DNA of 64,000 bases from Opitutus sp. (lineage in GTDB: Bacteria > Verrucomicrobiota > Verrucomicrobiia > Opitutales > Opitutaceae), in the NCBI GenBank assembly GCA_024707325.1, contig JANPZY010000001.1:806001-870000 (forward strand), given 5' to 3'. Shown piece after piece: positions 35,644 to 44,618 of this stretch (positions within the stretch are counted from its first letter, which is position 1; the number at the start of each line of letters is the position of its first letter). Under the pieces are notes generated by a model. That model made no database searches. It was not told the origin of the DNA and saw only the letters and a program-made list of their open reading frames with translations. The position numbers were made by a program, and so were the translations under genes.

Positions 35644-35986
35644 ATGTCAAAGCGCATGAAAACCTACACGGCGCTGGCAGTGCTCGGAGCGATCGCGATG
35701 GTGAGCAGCGGTTGCGCGACCGGGCCTGAAAACACAGGCACGAATCCGAAGCAACCGGGTCCGGCAGTCGGCCAAGCGGTGGGCGCGGTGACCGGCGCAG
35801 TCGTAGGCAACGTGGCCGGTGCGGTCGCGGGCGCGGCGGAAGGCGCGAGCGCCGCAGCGAAGAAGCCTTTCACGAACGAGCGCCACTACGTGCGCACGTG
35901 GAAAGAGGAAAAAGACCGCCGACGGCCGCACGGTGAAAGTGCCCGTCGACGTGGAAGTCGACGAATACGGCCGGCCGATCGAGTGA
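35644..35986 (+). CDS. glycine-zipper lipoprotein, frameshifted in this sequence
   Basis: About 113 aa when read across one frameshift. A lipoprotein signal (MKTYTALAVLGAIAMVSSGC) begins at the second ATG (35656); 35644 has a better-placed AGGT ribosome site. A glycine-zipper stretch follows (VGQAVGAVTGAVVGNVAGAV), which may insert in or oligomerise at a membrane. The frame breaks at five A (35909-35913). With four it continues EEKTADGRTVKVPVDVEVDE and ends YGRPIE. Function unknown. Confidence 0.65.
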
Positions 35987-36017
35987 GTCACGTGAGCGCG
36001 ACGGGCGGCGGTTGAGC

Positions 36018-36042
36018 CGCGAATGGACGCGAATTCACGAGA
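36018..36042. repeat. GCGAATGGACGCGAATTCAC-type repeat
   Basis: A short run of GCGAAT words separated by ACGC/CACG, also seen at 57747 and, as the complement, at 57908. Another dispersed intergenic motif; no coding role seen. Confidence 0.45.
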
Positions 36043-36090
36043 ACAAAGGGACGGTCCGACGCGGGCAGCCTGACGAAGGCGCCCGCGTTT

Positions 36091-36160
36091 TGTCATTCTG
36101 AACGGAGCGATGATTCCAATCCGCGGTTGGAAGCGGCGATTATTCAACCCTCAGAACGAC
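36091..36160. repeat. dispersed inverted repeat, copy 4 (degraded)
   Basis: Left arm TGTCATTCTGAACGGAGCGA (then TGATTCCA). The right arm near 36136-36160 is heavily mutated but keeps CTCAGAACGAC. Confidence 0.5.
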
Positions 36161-36210
36161 CCGATGACGGATGTTGTATCCGGAAAACGGAGACACGTCG
36201 GGTGCGGACA

Positions 36211-36239
36211 CAAAAAAGCCCCGGCGCTGGGCCGGGGCT
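36211..36239 (-). terminator. Rho-independent terminator of the five-gene lipoprotein operon
   Basis: AGCCCCGGC (36217-36225) pairs with GCCGGGGCT (36231-36239). Read on the minus strand it is followed by seven bases TTTTTTG. It lies 31 bp after lpoB. Confidence 0.9.
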
Positions 36240-36270
36240 GAAGGTTCAAGCAGCGAGGCTTGGTCGGAGA

Positions 36271-36876
36271 TTACCAGCCGACGGAGGCGCGCTTCGTCAG
36301 CTTGGCGATTTCGCGCTCTTCCTCCCAGACGGTGAGGCCGCTCTTCACGGCGATCAGCGACATCTGGAAGGTGTAGGTGTTCTGGGTCTTCTTGCCGTCG
36401 CGGGCGGTCTGCTGGATGAGCTTGCCGTAGAGGGTGTAGTGCGGGGCCTTCACCTTCTGCTTTTTGCCGGTGGAGAGTTCCTCCATCTCGGCGGCTTCCT
36501 GCGCGACGACGGCGCGCTCGCCGAGGCCCATGGTGTTAGTCACGGCGACTTTGCCCGTCTGCGTGAGGGCGACGCGGATCTTCTTGATGAGGAGATCGGT
36601 GTCGACGGAGAGCGTGGTGTTGTTGATCACGCGATCGACAGCGAGAATCGCGGGCTTCGCGGGCGCGTTGTCGAGGGCGCTGGAGGCGAGCAGCGACTGC
36701 ACGAGTTCATCGGCGGCGCGGGCCCAATCCTGCGAGTTGATCTCGGCGGTGTTGAGCGACTCCGGACCTTTGGAATCGATCGTGGTCGTGTTGGAGGTGC
36801 TTTCGCAGCCGGTCAGGAAAAGAGCGGCGGCGGAAAAAGCCGCGAGGAGCGGCAGTTTGATGCGGAGGGACTTCAT
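36271..36876 (-). CDS. lpoB: LpoB-like penicillin-binding protein activator lipoprotein
   Basis: A 201-aa lipoprotein with lipobox LFLTGC. The mature domain matches LpoB: WARAADELVQSLLAS, LAVDRVINNTTLSVDTDLLIKKIRVAL, HYTLYGKLIQQTARDGKKTQNTYTFQMSL and VWEEEREIAKLTKRASVGW at the very end. In E. coli LpoB spans the periplasm to activate the synthase PBP1b. Here the partner is unknown, and a general role in envelope synthesis is inferred. Last gene of the operon 40991-36271, with a terminator after it. Confidence 0.88.
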   Translation of the reverse strand: MKSLRIKLPLLAAFSAAALFLTGCESTSNTTTIDSKGPESLNTAEINSQDWARAADELVQSLLASSALDNAPAKPAILAVDRVINNTTLSVDTDLLIKKIRVALTQTGKVAVTNTMGLGERAVVAQEAAEMEELSTGKKQKVKAPHYTLYGKLIQQTARDGKKTQNTYTFQMSLIAVKSGLTVWEEEREIAKLTKRASVGW

Positions 36877-36885
36877 GGTGGAAAA

Positions 36886-37323
36886 TTATTCGCGAAGCTT
36901 GAGGGTGAAATCGACGGCACGCGGCGTGACGGCGATCGTGGAGATGGTGGTCGTCTCGCGACCGAGGAGACGGATGGTCTTCCAGGTCTCGTTGGGCGAG
37001 GAAACGGCCATGCCGTTTTCGTCCACCCACTCGAACTTGTAGCTGAGCGTGCGGGTGGAGTTCTTGCGGTTTTCGATCGTGACCTGGATGCGCTTCAGGT
37101 TGCTCGACGCGACGCCCTCATTGACCGAGACGATGCGGATGGCGTTGGCGAGGGTGTTGTCGGTGATGACGCGCTTGTCGGCGATCAGGTTGGGCTCGGC
37201 CTGCGGCTCGGCGCGCGAGACGGTGTTCACATTGGAAGCACAGCCGGCGGCGAAGAGACCGAGTCCGAGGAGCAAGCCCGCGGTGAGGCGGGCGCGGAGG
37301 GAGGAGGAAACGAGCGTTTTCAT
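36886..37323 (-). CDS. YcfL family (DUF1425) lipoprotein
   Basis: A 145-aa lipoprotein with lipobox LFAAGC. The start at 37323 overlaps the stop of the gene upstream by four bases. The mature domain (IQVTIENRKNSTRTLSYKFEWVDENGMAVSSPNETWKTI and AVTPRAVDFTLKLRE) matches YcfL, the neighbour of lpoB in enterobacteria. Function unknown. It is 9 bp upstream of lpoB in the same operon. Confidence 0.85.
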   Translation of the reverse strand: MKTLVSSSLRARLTAGLLLGLGLFAAGCASNVNTVSRAEPQAEPNLIADKRVITDNTLANAIRIVSVNEGVASSNLKRIQVTIENRKNSTRTLSYKFEWVDENGMAVSSPNETWKTIRLLGRETTTISTIAVTPRAVDFTLKLRE

Positions 37324-38900
37324 TTGAGAGCGAATTGAGAGACGAGCAACGGAGCCGAGCTGGAAGAGCTTTTCACGTAGACGACGTTCACCGAGCCGGG
37401 CACGAGCGAAACGGTCTGCGTGGTGCCGCCGGCCTGCAGCGTGAGCTGGCGATCGGCGGGCGTCTCGAGACGAGCGTATTGGAATTCCTTGGGCAAGCTG
37501 AGCCAGCCGCGCGTGTCGGCGATGTTGGTGGAGGCGTTGAAAATGCCCATCGCGGCGCTCGCGATCAGGCCGCCCCACATGCCACCGCGGTCCTCGGCAA
37601 CCTTTTGCGCGACGGCCTGCGTGATGGCCTTGGTCGCGGTCGTGACGAGTGTGCGGGTGACGATTTCGGGCCACTCGTTCTTGAAGTCGTTGGCGACAAT
37701 GCTGTCCACGGACGCGATGGTCGCGGTGGTCAGAGAGAGTTCGCCGGCCGACACGGCCAGAGCGGGCACGTAATCGTGGTTGTAGCGGAGCTTCGGGAAC
37801 GCCGCGCCGATATACGCGAGGCGGCTGGTCACGAGGAACGTCGGGATATCGATGCGGATCTGTTCGCGGAAGGGACCGGTGCCGGTCTCGAAGATCACGT
37901 AGGTGACGTTTTCCGGCAGTTTGCCCTCGGCGGCGTCCGCGGCGAGAGCGAGGTCCTGTTGGAGATAAGGATTCTCCGGAACGATCGCGGCAACGCGCTC
38001 GAAGGACTTGCGGCCGCGCTCCCAGTCGGAGCCGTTTTCGCCGAGCGTCGAGAAGAAGAGACCATCGAGGAACACCGCGAACGGATTCACGTAGTCGCCG
38101 TAGGGCTTCATCGGCGCGAGCGATTCGTCGAGGGCGGCCTGGAGAGCCGAGCCCGTCTTCGGGTCATTGAGCGCCTTCTCGGTGTCGTAGGAGGCGGCTT
38201 TGGAATCTTCGGTCTGAACTTCGCCGGACTTGGCGCGCTGGGCGATCTCCTGCGCCTCGGCGATGCGCTTCTCGTTTTCGGCAACGGCATCGCGCTGGCG
38301 TTGGAGAGAGCGATTGAGCTCCACGCGCGCGTCGTCGATGCGGCCGAGCTGGAGGTAGTTGATGGCCTTGTAGGCGTTCATCATCACCTTGTCGTAGGCG
38401 CGACCGCGGTAAGGCATGTTGGCCTGGTTGGTCAGCGCGGAGCCGATCTCGCTGCCGACCTTGACCTTCGCCTCTTCCTCGTAGGCGTTGACGCGCGCTT
38501 CGGCCAAATCGAAGGCGGCGTTGGAGCGGCGCAGATAATACATCTGCACTTCCTCACGCGTGGGCGTGACGGGAATCTCGGACGCACCCTCGCCTTCCAC
38601 GGCGGGGGCGGCGGGAACGGGCGCCGGGATCGGCGGCACGAGCGAAGGATCCGCGAGCGCAGCGGCGCGCAGTGAGGCACCTTGCTCGAGGCGCCAGATG
38701 ATCTCGTCTTTCGAGCCCTTGGCCGCCTCGGCCTTCTTGTCGATCTGCGTGACGGCGGAGGCGAAACTGCCCGACCGCGTGGACTGCGCGAAGTCGGCCG
38801 ATTGCTGCTCATAGGTCGCGCAGCCCGAGAGCAGCACAACAGCGGTGGAAACAGCCGCGCCAAGAAGCAGACGCGGACGAACGATGGATCGGGGTTTCAT
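37320..38900 (-). CDS. COG3014-type lipoprotein
   Basis: A 526-aa lipoprotein with lipobox VLLSGC. It is alpha-helical and TPR-like in the first 320 residues (ARVELNRSLQRQRDAVAENEKRIAEAQ, NPFAVFLDGLFFSTLGENGSDWERGRKSFERV), followed by a beta-rich part ending in a short C-terminal sheet. The pattern fits the COG3014 proteins that sit beside ycfL and lpoB homologues in several gamma-proteobacteria. Function unknown. It overlaps the YcfL gene (ATGA) and is probably translationally coupled. Confidence 0.82.
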   Translation of the reverse strand: MKPRSIVRPRLLLGAAVSTAVVLLSGCATYEQQSADFAQSTRSGSFASAVTQIDKKAEAAKGSKDEIIWRLEQGASLRAAALADPSLVPPIPAPVPAAPAVEGEGASEIPVTPTREEVQMYYLRRSNAAFDLAEARVNAYEEEAKVKVGSEIGSALTNQANMPYRGRAYDKVMMNAYKAINYLQLGRIDDARVELNRSLQRQRDAVAENEKRIAEAQEIAQRAKSGEVQTEDSKAASYDTEKALNDPKTGSALQAALDESLAPMKPYGDYVNPFAVFLDGLFFSTLGENGSDWERGRKSFERVAAIVPENPYLQQDLALAADAAEGKLPENVTYVIFETGTGPFREQIRIDIPTFLVTSRLAYIGAAFPKLRYNHDYVPALAVSAGELSLTTATIASVDSIVANDFKNEWPEIVTRTLVTTATKAITQAVAQKVAEDRGGMWGGLIASAAMGIFNASTNIADTRGWLSLPKEFQYARLETPADRQLTLQAGGTTQTVSLVPGSVNVVYVKSSSSSAPLLVSQFALK

Positions 38901-38947
38901 GTGTGTGGAGTTGAAGCGGGAAAAACGATCGAAGGAACGGGCGAGGA

Positions 38948-39841
38948 TTACTCCTCTTCTTCCTCTTCCCCGACGTCGTCCTTCAGACGAATGACGGCAC
39001 CGCGATCGACGCCGCTGTCTTCCTCGATGAGAGCCTGGGAATTTTGCGGCGTGACGCGGCTGATCTTCACCGTGCCAACGTAAACTTCCTCGCGGGTGAC
39101 CTCGCCCGTGTCGGGATCTTCGAGCTCATCACCGTAGATGAACGCTTCCCAAACCTGGCCTACCTTCACGCCGGACTGGTCGTTGCGGTTGATCGTCACG
39201 GTCTTGTCGCGCTTGCCGATAATGCGCGCCGGGTAGATCGCGTCGGCGGCGCGGCTGGCGATCTTCTGCGCCATCTCGCGCACGACCTGAATCAACAGCT
39301 CGTCGCTGGCTTCGCCGCGCTTCTCGATCTGGCTGGCGGAGCGGTTTTCGGCGTCGCGCTTCGTCACCGTGAAGTTGGTGCTGGCGATCGCGCGCTGCGT
39401 GGCGACCTCGGTGATCTTGGCGACTGCGGAGAGTTCGATCGTGCGGGCGCTGACGGTCTTGCCGAGCGAGGCGAGCTTGCGGGTGTCGAGGCGGTCGTTG
39501 AACGAATCGACGCGGATCGTGAGGAGATAATCGACCTGATTGAAGCTGAACGCGCTGCCGGTGGCGGCGGCTTCGGTGGCGAGAGCGTCGGCATCGGAGC
39601 GCTCCAGCACGTCGAAACGGCGGGTGTTGAGCACGCGGTCGTAAACCTGCGAGTCGAGCGCCTGCAGCACGCTCTCAAGCGAGAGCGTGACGCCCTGCTT
39701 GGCCATGCGGGACTTGAGGGCGTCGGTCGCGGCGATCTTGGTGATGGCGATCTTCTTCTTGCCGGGAGCGTCCTGCGCCACGAGGGCGGCGGGAAGACCG
39801 ATCAGCGCAAGCGCGAGCGCGAGAAAGCGGAACGTTTTCAT
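38948..39841 (-). CDS. CsgG-like periplasmic protein
   Basis: A 297-aa exported protein with signal peptide MKTFRFLALALALIGLPAALVAQ and no lipobox. The N-terminal half resembles the CsgG/FlgT-type fold used by LpoB and TolB relatives (YDRVLNTRRFDVLERSDADAL, YLLTIRVDSFNDR). The C-terminal part (GKRDKTVTINRNDQSGVKVGQVWEAF) looks like the FlgT C-terminal beta domain. The acidic tail is a run of Glu. The sequence shows a relation to assembly or activator factors, not a defined activity. It lies 47 bp upstream of the COG3014 gene. Confidence 0.7.
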   Translation of the reverse strand: MKTFRFLALALALIGLPAALVAQDAPGKKKIAITKIAATDALKSRMAKQGVTLSLESVLQALDSQVYDRVLNTRRFDVLERSDADALATEAAATGSAFSFNQVDYLLTIRVDSFNDRLDTRKLASLGKTVSARTIELSAVAKITEVATQRAIASTNFTVTKRDAENRSASQIEKRGEASDELLIQVVREMAQKIASRAADAIYPARIIGKRDKTVTINRNDQSGVKVGQVWEAFIYGDELEDPDTGEVTREEVYVGTVKISRVTPQNSQALIEEDSGVDRGAVIRLKDDVGEEEEEE

Positions 39842-39884
39842 AGGGAGACGTGAGTAAGACGTGGGACGGGGAGCGCAGGTAAAC

Positions 39885-40991
39885 TCAATCGAAGATCGAC
39901 TGGTTCTTGATGGTGATGCCCTCGGTGGTGTTCACCTTGAAGCCGCTCTGTTCGAGCATCTTGGCCTGACCCTCGAGGACCTTGACCTGGCCGTCGGTGA
40001 GCTTGGCGCCGTTCTTGAGATCGTTGATGAAGGCCGTGGCGTCCTGCCAGCGGGCATAGGTGGCGGCGTTCATGCGCAATGGCGCGCTGAGGCGCAGACC
40101 GTTGGTGAAATTGACCGTGCGCTCGTAGGGCTCGAAGCCGTCACGGAGAACGCGGATCTTGCTCAGGCCGGGTTTGACCTGGAACTCGCCGGGCGCGGTG
40201 CCGATCGCGATACCGTCGACCTCGACCGTAGCGGAGAGCGCGGAGACCTTATATTTGCTCTCGGAAATGCTGACGGTGTTTTCCGCGCCAATGCGGACGT
40301 CGGGGATCATGACGTCGGCGATCTCGGTGCCAATCGTGACGGTCACGAGATTCTGGCCGGCGGCGGGAGCGACGAGGCGACCGCGCGCGATGCGGGTCTT
40401 GAGGCTCGCTGCGACTTTTTGGGAGGCCTGCTCGAGCAACTCGTCGAGGATGCCGCTGTTGTCGCTCTCGCCGGCGGTCGAGGTTGCCTGGACCGTGCGA
40501 GAGGCCTTCACCGTGTCGGCAATGAGGCTGGCACCGCTGACGCCATCGAGAACCTTGTAGCTCACGCGGACGGTCTTTTCGTCGTTGGTGGTCTTCACGC
40601 CGTAGGCATTCACCGTGTTCTTCACCGACGTGAAACTCGTGAGCGTGACCTGCAGAAGGAAGTCCGCGCCGAGCGTCTGGGCGAGACGGACGGCCGAGGT
40701 GCTTTGCGAGAGCTGCTTGTCGAGCTCGTTGGCCGCGGCCTTCGGATCGAGACCGCCGACGGCGTTGAGCGCCGTTTCACGGCTGATGACGGAGAGGCCC
40801 TGATCGGTGACACCCGAGGTCACGTAGTCTTCGAGGGCGGCGATTTTGTCGTCATAGGCCGAACCCGCGCGATTGGTGACGAAGATCGCGGCTTTGTAAT
40901 CAGTCGCCGTTTGGGCGAAAACCGGACTGGAGAACGAAACACCCCAGACGCTCACGAGGAGCGCGAGGGAGCGGAGGAAACGATTGTTCAT
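39885..40991 (-). CDS. PEGA-domain exported protein, first gene of the operon
   Basis: A 368-aa exported protein with signal peptide ending SSPVFAQ. The N-terminal 200 residues have a CsgG/LpoB-like pattern (LEDYVTSGVTDQGLSVISR, LGADFLLQVTLTSF). Residues about 255-310 form a PEGA domain (VEVDGIAIGTAPGEFQVKPG, then SKIRVLRDGFEPYERTV), common in surface and envelope proteins. Function unknown. The promoter is presumably in the 40992-41334 gap. It heads a run of five minus-strand genes with gaps of 47 bp or less. Confidence 0.75.
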   Translation of the reverse strand: MNNRFLRSLALLVSVWGVSFSSPVFAQTATDYKAAIFVTNRAGSAYDDKIAALEDYVTSGVTDQGLSVISRETALNAVGGLDPKAAANELDKQLSQSTSAVRLAQTLGADFLLQVTLTSFTSVKNTVNAYGVKTTNDEKTVRVSYKVLDGVSGASLIADTVKASRTVQATSTAGESDNSGILDELLEQASQKVAASLKTRIARGRLVAPAAGQNLVTVTIGTEIADVMIPDVRIGAENTVSISESKYKVSALSATVEVDGIAIGTAPGEFQVKPGLSKIRVLRDGFEPYERTVNFTNGLRLSAPLRMNAATYARWQDATAFINDLKNGAKLTDGQVKVLEGQAKMLEQSGFKVNTTEGITIKNQSIFD

Positions 40992-41334
40992 GGGAGGACG
41001 AGTGGGGAGCAGGCCCGGTCGACGGGATAAACCGCACGGGGAGAGGTTCAGCTCGCGGCCGGAAACTCACCCCAAGGCGATCGATGGGTTTTTATCAGCA
41101 AAGTCTCACTAGGCCGGGCATGTGGACGTGGGCGTCGAGCCTCGGAATGAGCCCGGTGATGTCAAGGGACATTCCCCCACCCCCGAAGCACACAAACGCA
41201 GCGAACACCCAAATTTTACAAAACTTTTAACCGCCGAAAACTCGTCCGGGTTCCGTCAAAATGACCCCGACTCGAACTTCTCGCGGCTGCGGAGCTTGCG
41301 ATGGCTCCAGTGGTTGCCAAATTCGCGCCACCCC
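40992..41334. other. intergenic region between the lipoprotein operon and glpK
   Basis: A divergent promoter region of 343 bp. It contains an AT-rich stretch near 41205-41235 (CCCAAATTTTACAAAACTTT) that could hold the glpK promoter. On the minus strand TTGACA (41159-41164) is a possible -35 for the operon, but no good -10 follows. No gene or structured RNA was recognised. Confidence 0.35.
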
Positions 41335-42831
41335 ATGAGCCGGAAGTTCATCCTCGCGCTCGATCAAGGCACCACGTCTTCCCGCGCCATCGTTTTCGAC
41401 CGGCGCGGCCGTTCGCGCGGAGCCGCCCAGCAGGAGTTCGCGCAACACTTCCCCACTCCCGGTCAGGTCGAACACGACCCGCGCGACATCTGGGAAACCA
41501 CGCGCCGCACCGCGCTGGGCGCCGTCGCCGAAGCCAACCTCACGAGCCGCGACCTCGCCGCCGTGGGCATCACCAATCAGCGCGAAACCACGCTGCTCTG
41601 GGATCGCCGCACCGGCGAACCGCTCGCGCCGGCGATCGTCTGGCAGGACCGGCGCACCGCGTCGCTCTGCGCGCGCCTAAAACGGGAGGGACTTGAGCCG
41701 CTCTTCCGCGAGCGCACCGGCCTGCTGCTCGATCCGTATTTCTCCGGCACGAAACTCCGCTGGCTGCTCGATCGCATTCCCGGCGCGCGCAAACGCGCCA
41801 ATCGCGGCGAACTCGCCTTCGGCACAGTCGACACGTGGCTGCTCTGGCAACTCACCGGTGGCCGCGTGCACGCCACGGACGTCTCCAACGCGTCCCGCAC
41901 CCTCCTCCTCAATCTTCGCACGGGCACGTGGGACGACGACCTGCTCCACGCCCTGCGCATCCCGCGCGAAGTCCTGCCCGAGGTGCGCTCCAACAGCGAA
42001 ATCTACGGTGAAATCACCACCGTGCCGGGACTCGCTGGCGTGCCCGTGGCCGGCATCGCAGGCGATCAACAAGCCGCGCTTTTCGGCCAGGGCTGCTTCC
42101 GCCCCGGGCTCGCGAAAAACACCTACGGCACGGGGTGCTTCCTGCTGCTGCACACGGGCGAGAAGCCCGTGGTCTCGCGCCATAATCTGCTCACGACGGT
42201 CGCATGGCGGCTTGGTCCCGACGCTCCGCTCGAATACGCGCTCGAAGGCAGCGTCTTCATCGGCGGCGCCGTCGTGCAATGGCTGCGCGACGGGCTCGGC
42301 CTCATCGAACGTTCGAGCGACGTCGAGGCACTCGCCGCTCGCGCGGCCGATAGCGGCGGGGTGTTTCTCGTGCCGGCGTTTTCCGGACTGGGCGCGCCGC
42401 ATTGGGACGCCGCCGCCCGCGGCGCAATCGTGGGTCTCACCCGCGGCACCACGGCCGCGCATCTCGCGCGCGCCGCGATCGAAAGCATCGCCTTCCAAAG
42501 CGCCGATCTGCTCGACGCCATGCAGGCGGACTGCGGTCACAAACTTCGCGAGCTCCGCGTCGACGGCGGCGCCACCGTGAACAACGCGCTCATGCAATTT
42601 CAAAGCGACCTGCTGCGCGTGCCCGTGCTCCGACCGCGCACCACCGAAACGACCGCGCTCGGTGCCGCGTTCCTTGCCGGACTCGCCGTCGGTTTCTGGC
42701 GCGATCGCCACGAACTCTCCGCTCTCGGTGGCCTCGAGCGCACGTTTCGTCCCCACGCACCACGCGCCGCGATGCGCAAACTCCAGGCGCAGTGGCGCCG
42801 CGCCGTCGAGCGCAGCCGCGCCTGGGCGTGA
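41335..42831 (+). CDS. glpK: glycerol kinase
   Basis: 498 aa, the usual size. The start at 41335 ([23 protein letters not shown]) is the standard FGGY N-terminus; the frame is open 71 codons further back. Other signatures are [62 protein letters not shown] and [20 protein letters not shown]. It phosphorylates glycerol to glycerol-3-phosphate. No glpF, glpD or glpR lies beside it. A LysM protein gene follows on the same strand. Confidence 0.96.
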   Translation: MSRKFILALDQGTTSSRAIVFDRRGRSRGAAQQEFAQHFPTPGQVEHDPRDIWETTRRTALGAVAEANLTSRDLAAVGITNQRETTLLWDRRTGEPLAPAIVWQDRRTASLCARLKREGLEPLFRERTGLLLDPYFSGTKLRWLLDRIPGARKRANRGELAFGTVDTWLLWQLTGGRVHATDVSNASRTLLLNLRTGTWDDDLLHALRIPREVLPEVRSNSEIYGEITTVPGLAGVPVAGIAGDQQAALFGQGCFRPGLAKNTYGTGCFLLLHTGEKPVVSRHNLLTTVAWRLGPDAPLEYALEGSVFIGGAVVQWLRDGLGLIERSSDVEALAARAADSGGVFLVPAFSGLGAPHWDAAARGAIVGLTRGTTAAHLARAAIESIAFQSADLLDAMQADCGHKLRELRVDGGATVNNALMQFQSDLLRVPVLRPRTTETTALGAAFLAGLAVGFWRDRHELSALGGLERTFRPHAPRAAMRKLQAQWRRAVERSRAWA

Positions 42832-42884
42832 GGAAAAGTGGGAGCCGATTTCCCTTCTCCGGGGTCTACGTGGCGACATCCACC

Positions 42885-43652
42885 ATGACCTTTCCGCCTG
42901 TCCGTCTCACCGCCGCCTTCGTCGTCGCCGCGCTCGCGTCCGCCGTCGCAGCCGACGATCAACCCGCGCAGGAACTCCCACCCGCCGCCGAACTCCCAAG
43001 CGCCCCGCCTCCCAACATTCGGGACATCGAGCAGGCTCACCTCGAGCTGCGCCTCGCCCAGACCGAAGCCAAACTACGCACCGCTCTTCGCAGTTATTCG
43101 CTGCTCGAAGAACGCGTGGACGAGATGGCGCGCGAGTCCGAGCAACGCCAGCGCGAGTCCGACGAGGCCAGTTCCAAGCTTCTCAACGAGGCCCGCGCCC
43201 AAGCCGACAAAGCCGTGCGCGAAGCAAACGCGCGCCTCGAAGCGATCGCCGAAGAGCTCCGTCACACACAGGCTCAGCTTCTCACCGTCACCGACGAAAA
43301 CACGCACCTGAAAACCAAGCTCGCTCTCGTCGGCTCGCCGCCCGGCGCCTCCGGCAACCAAGACGCACCCACTCGCCCCCACGCCGCGACCGCCGCGCCT
43401 GTCGCCGCCAACACGCCCGCAGCCGAAACCGGAGGCGAGCCGGCCACCGCCGTCGATATCACGCTCGCTCCGGCTCCCCCTGCTGGCGGAGGCACGCGCG
43501 AACACGTCGTCGCGCTCGGCGAAAATCTCGCACGCATTTCCGAACTCTACTACGGCACGCCCACGCGCTGGGAGGAAATCTTCGAAGCCAACCGGGACGT
43601 CCTAACCGACGCCAACGTCGTCTCCGCCGGCGCCAAGCTCCGCATCCCGTAG
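42885..43652 (+). CDS. LysM-domain exported protein with coiled coil
   Basis: A 255-aa exported protein. The start at 42885 gives a signal (LTAAFVVAALASAVAA); GTG 42870 is an alternative. Residues about 45-145 form a coiled coil (LLEERVDEMARESEQRQRESDEASSKLL), then a Pro/Ala-rich linker, and a C-terminal LysM (EHVVALGENLARISELYYGTPTRWEEIFEANRDVL) that should bind peptidoglycan. It is probably a cell-wall-associated spacer or division-related factor. The partner is unknown. Confidence 0.82.
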   Translation: MTFPPVRLTAAFVVAALASAVAADDQPAQELPPAAELPSAPPPNIRDIEQAHLELRLAQTEAKLRTALRSYSLLEERVDEMARESEQRQRESDEASSKLLNEARAQADKAVREANARLEAIAEELRHTQAQLLTVTDENTHLKTKLALVGSPPGASGNQDAPTRPHAATAAPVAANTPAAETGGEPATAVDITLAPAPPAGGGTREHVVALGENLARISELYYGTPTRWEEIFEANRDVLTDANVVSAGAKLRIP

Positions 43653-43684
43653 TGCCAACCACGCTCGACCAGACCGAATCCCGG

Positions 43685-43713
43685 AGAAAGTCCGTAATAC
43701 GGACTTTCTTTCA
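43685..43713 (+). terminator. Rho-independent terminator after the LysM gene
   Basis: AGAAAGTCCGT (43685-43695) and ACGGACTTTCT (43699-43709) form an 11-bp stem with loop AAT, followed by TTCA. A mirror T-poor end on the other strand makes bidirectional use less likely. Confidence 0.75.
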
Positions 43714-43844
43714 TAACGATCTTTAATTGAGCAGCTTGTAGTTCGACTATGCGCCGTTGGCCGCGGCGGGGGCGCCGCGGGTCCATTGCGCTCAATTTCA
43801 GCTGCGTGCAGGGGAGGCGGGCGAAGGGCGGGCGGGGCGGGCCA

Positions 43845-43884
43845 ACTGCCTCCCGGGGACGGCAGGCTCCACCTTGCGCTGGCG
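43845..43884. repeat. hairpin module with conserved GGCTCCACC tail (third copy)
   Basis: CTGCC and GGCAG pair across TCCCGGGGAC and lead into GCTCCACCTTGCGCTGG. The loop GGGGAC and the tail match the module at 10523, but the stem sequence differs. The surrounding 43714-44054 gap holds no gene. Confidence 0.45.
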
Positions 43885-43963
43885 ACCCGTCGTCCCCGTC
43901 GCGTCGGGCGCCAGCATCGTGCTCGAAACTACGCGCCTCCGATTTCGCTTTGTCGCTGCTCCC

Positions 43964-44050
43964 TTTTCCGCGCTTTCGCCCTTTCGCGTTTCCGCGATTC
44001 CCTCCCCACGCGCCCACTCGTCCGTGGCGTTTCCGTGCTTTCGCGATTCC
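43964..44050. repeat. TTCCG-type short repeat run
   Basis: Words TTTTCCGCG, CTTTCGCG, TTTCCGCGATTCC, GTTTCCGTG and CTTTCGCGATTCCG in series up to the stop of the acetyltransferase gene. Confidence 0.6.
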
Positions 44051-44054
44051 GTAT

Positions 44055-44525
44055 TTAACTTCGTTTTCCACCCCGCTGCGTCCGGCGCACGGGTTTCAAG
44101 AACTGCACCACGCGAAACGTCTCGCGAAAACCGAGCGCCGCGTGCGCCGCGATCGAGTCCTCGTTTTCGATTTCCGCGTCGCTCGCGAGTTCGACCATGC
44201 CGCGCTCGACCGCCCACGTTTCCGCCGCGCGAATGAGTTTCTTGCCCCAACCGGTGCCGCGCAGATCGGCGTCGACGAACCAGCCTTCGAGGTAAGCCGT
44301 CGTCTCGCGCTTCGCGCCGTCGACGCCATCACGCAGCGCGAGCTCCGCGAAGCCTCCGAGTTTTCCGTCGCCGCGATCGATCACGAGCACGCCGAATTTT
44401 TTCCGGTTGCTCATCTGCTCGCGCATCTCGAGCTCCGCCCGTTTGCCGCGGCAATCCGGCCAAAGCGCGCGCCGCATGCGAGCCCACTCCGAAAAGTCTG
44501 CGCGTGTCGCCGTCCGGATTTTCAT
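44055..44525 (-). CDS. GNAT acetyltransferase, AAC(6')-like
   Basis: A 156-aa cytoplasmic enzyme starting at 44525 (MKIRTATRADFSEWARMRRALWPD). The acetyl-CoA motif is YLEGWFVDADLRGTGWGKKLI, followed by ERGMVELASDAEIENEDSIAAHAALGF, a pattern typical of the aminoglycoside 6'-N-acetyltransferase branch of the GNAT family. The substrate is not proven; many chromosomal relatives do not confer resistance. It stands alone and is divergent from the LpxR-like gene. Confidence 0.8.
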   Translation of the reverse strand: MKIRTATRADFSEWARMRRALWPDCRGKRAELEMREQMSNRKKFGVLVIDRGDGKLGGFAELALRDGVDGAKRETTAYLEGWFVDADLRGTGWGKKLIRAAETWAVERGMVELASDAEIENEDSIAAHAALGFRETFRVVQFLKPVRRTQRGGKRS

Positions 44526-44618
44526 GGCCGCAGCATGGGCGAAACGCCGGCGTCGTCCAGCGCCGCGCCCGCTGCGCGGAACTGCCCTGCGGCGAGCGCT
44601 ACTATCGCCCCACCAAGC

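Noticed and set aside
44055-44525. Clinical aminoglycoside-resistance gene
   Set aside because: The family resemblance is real, but nothing (mobile element, integron, known allele) supports an acquired resistance gene.
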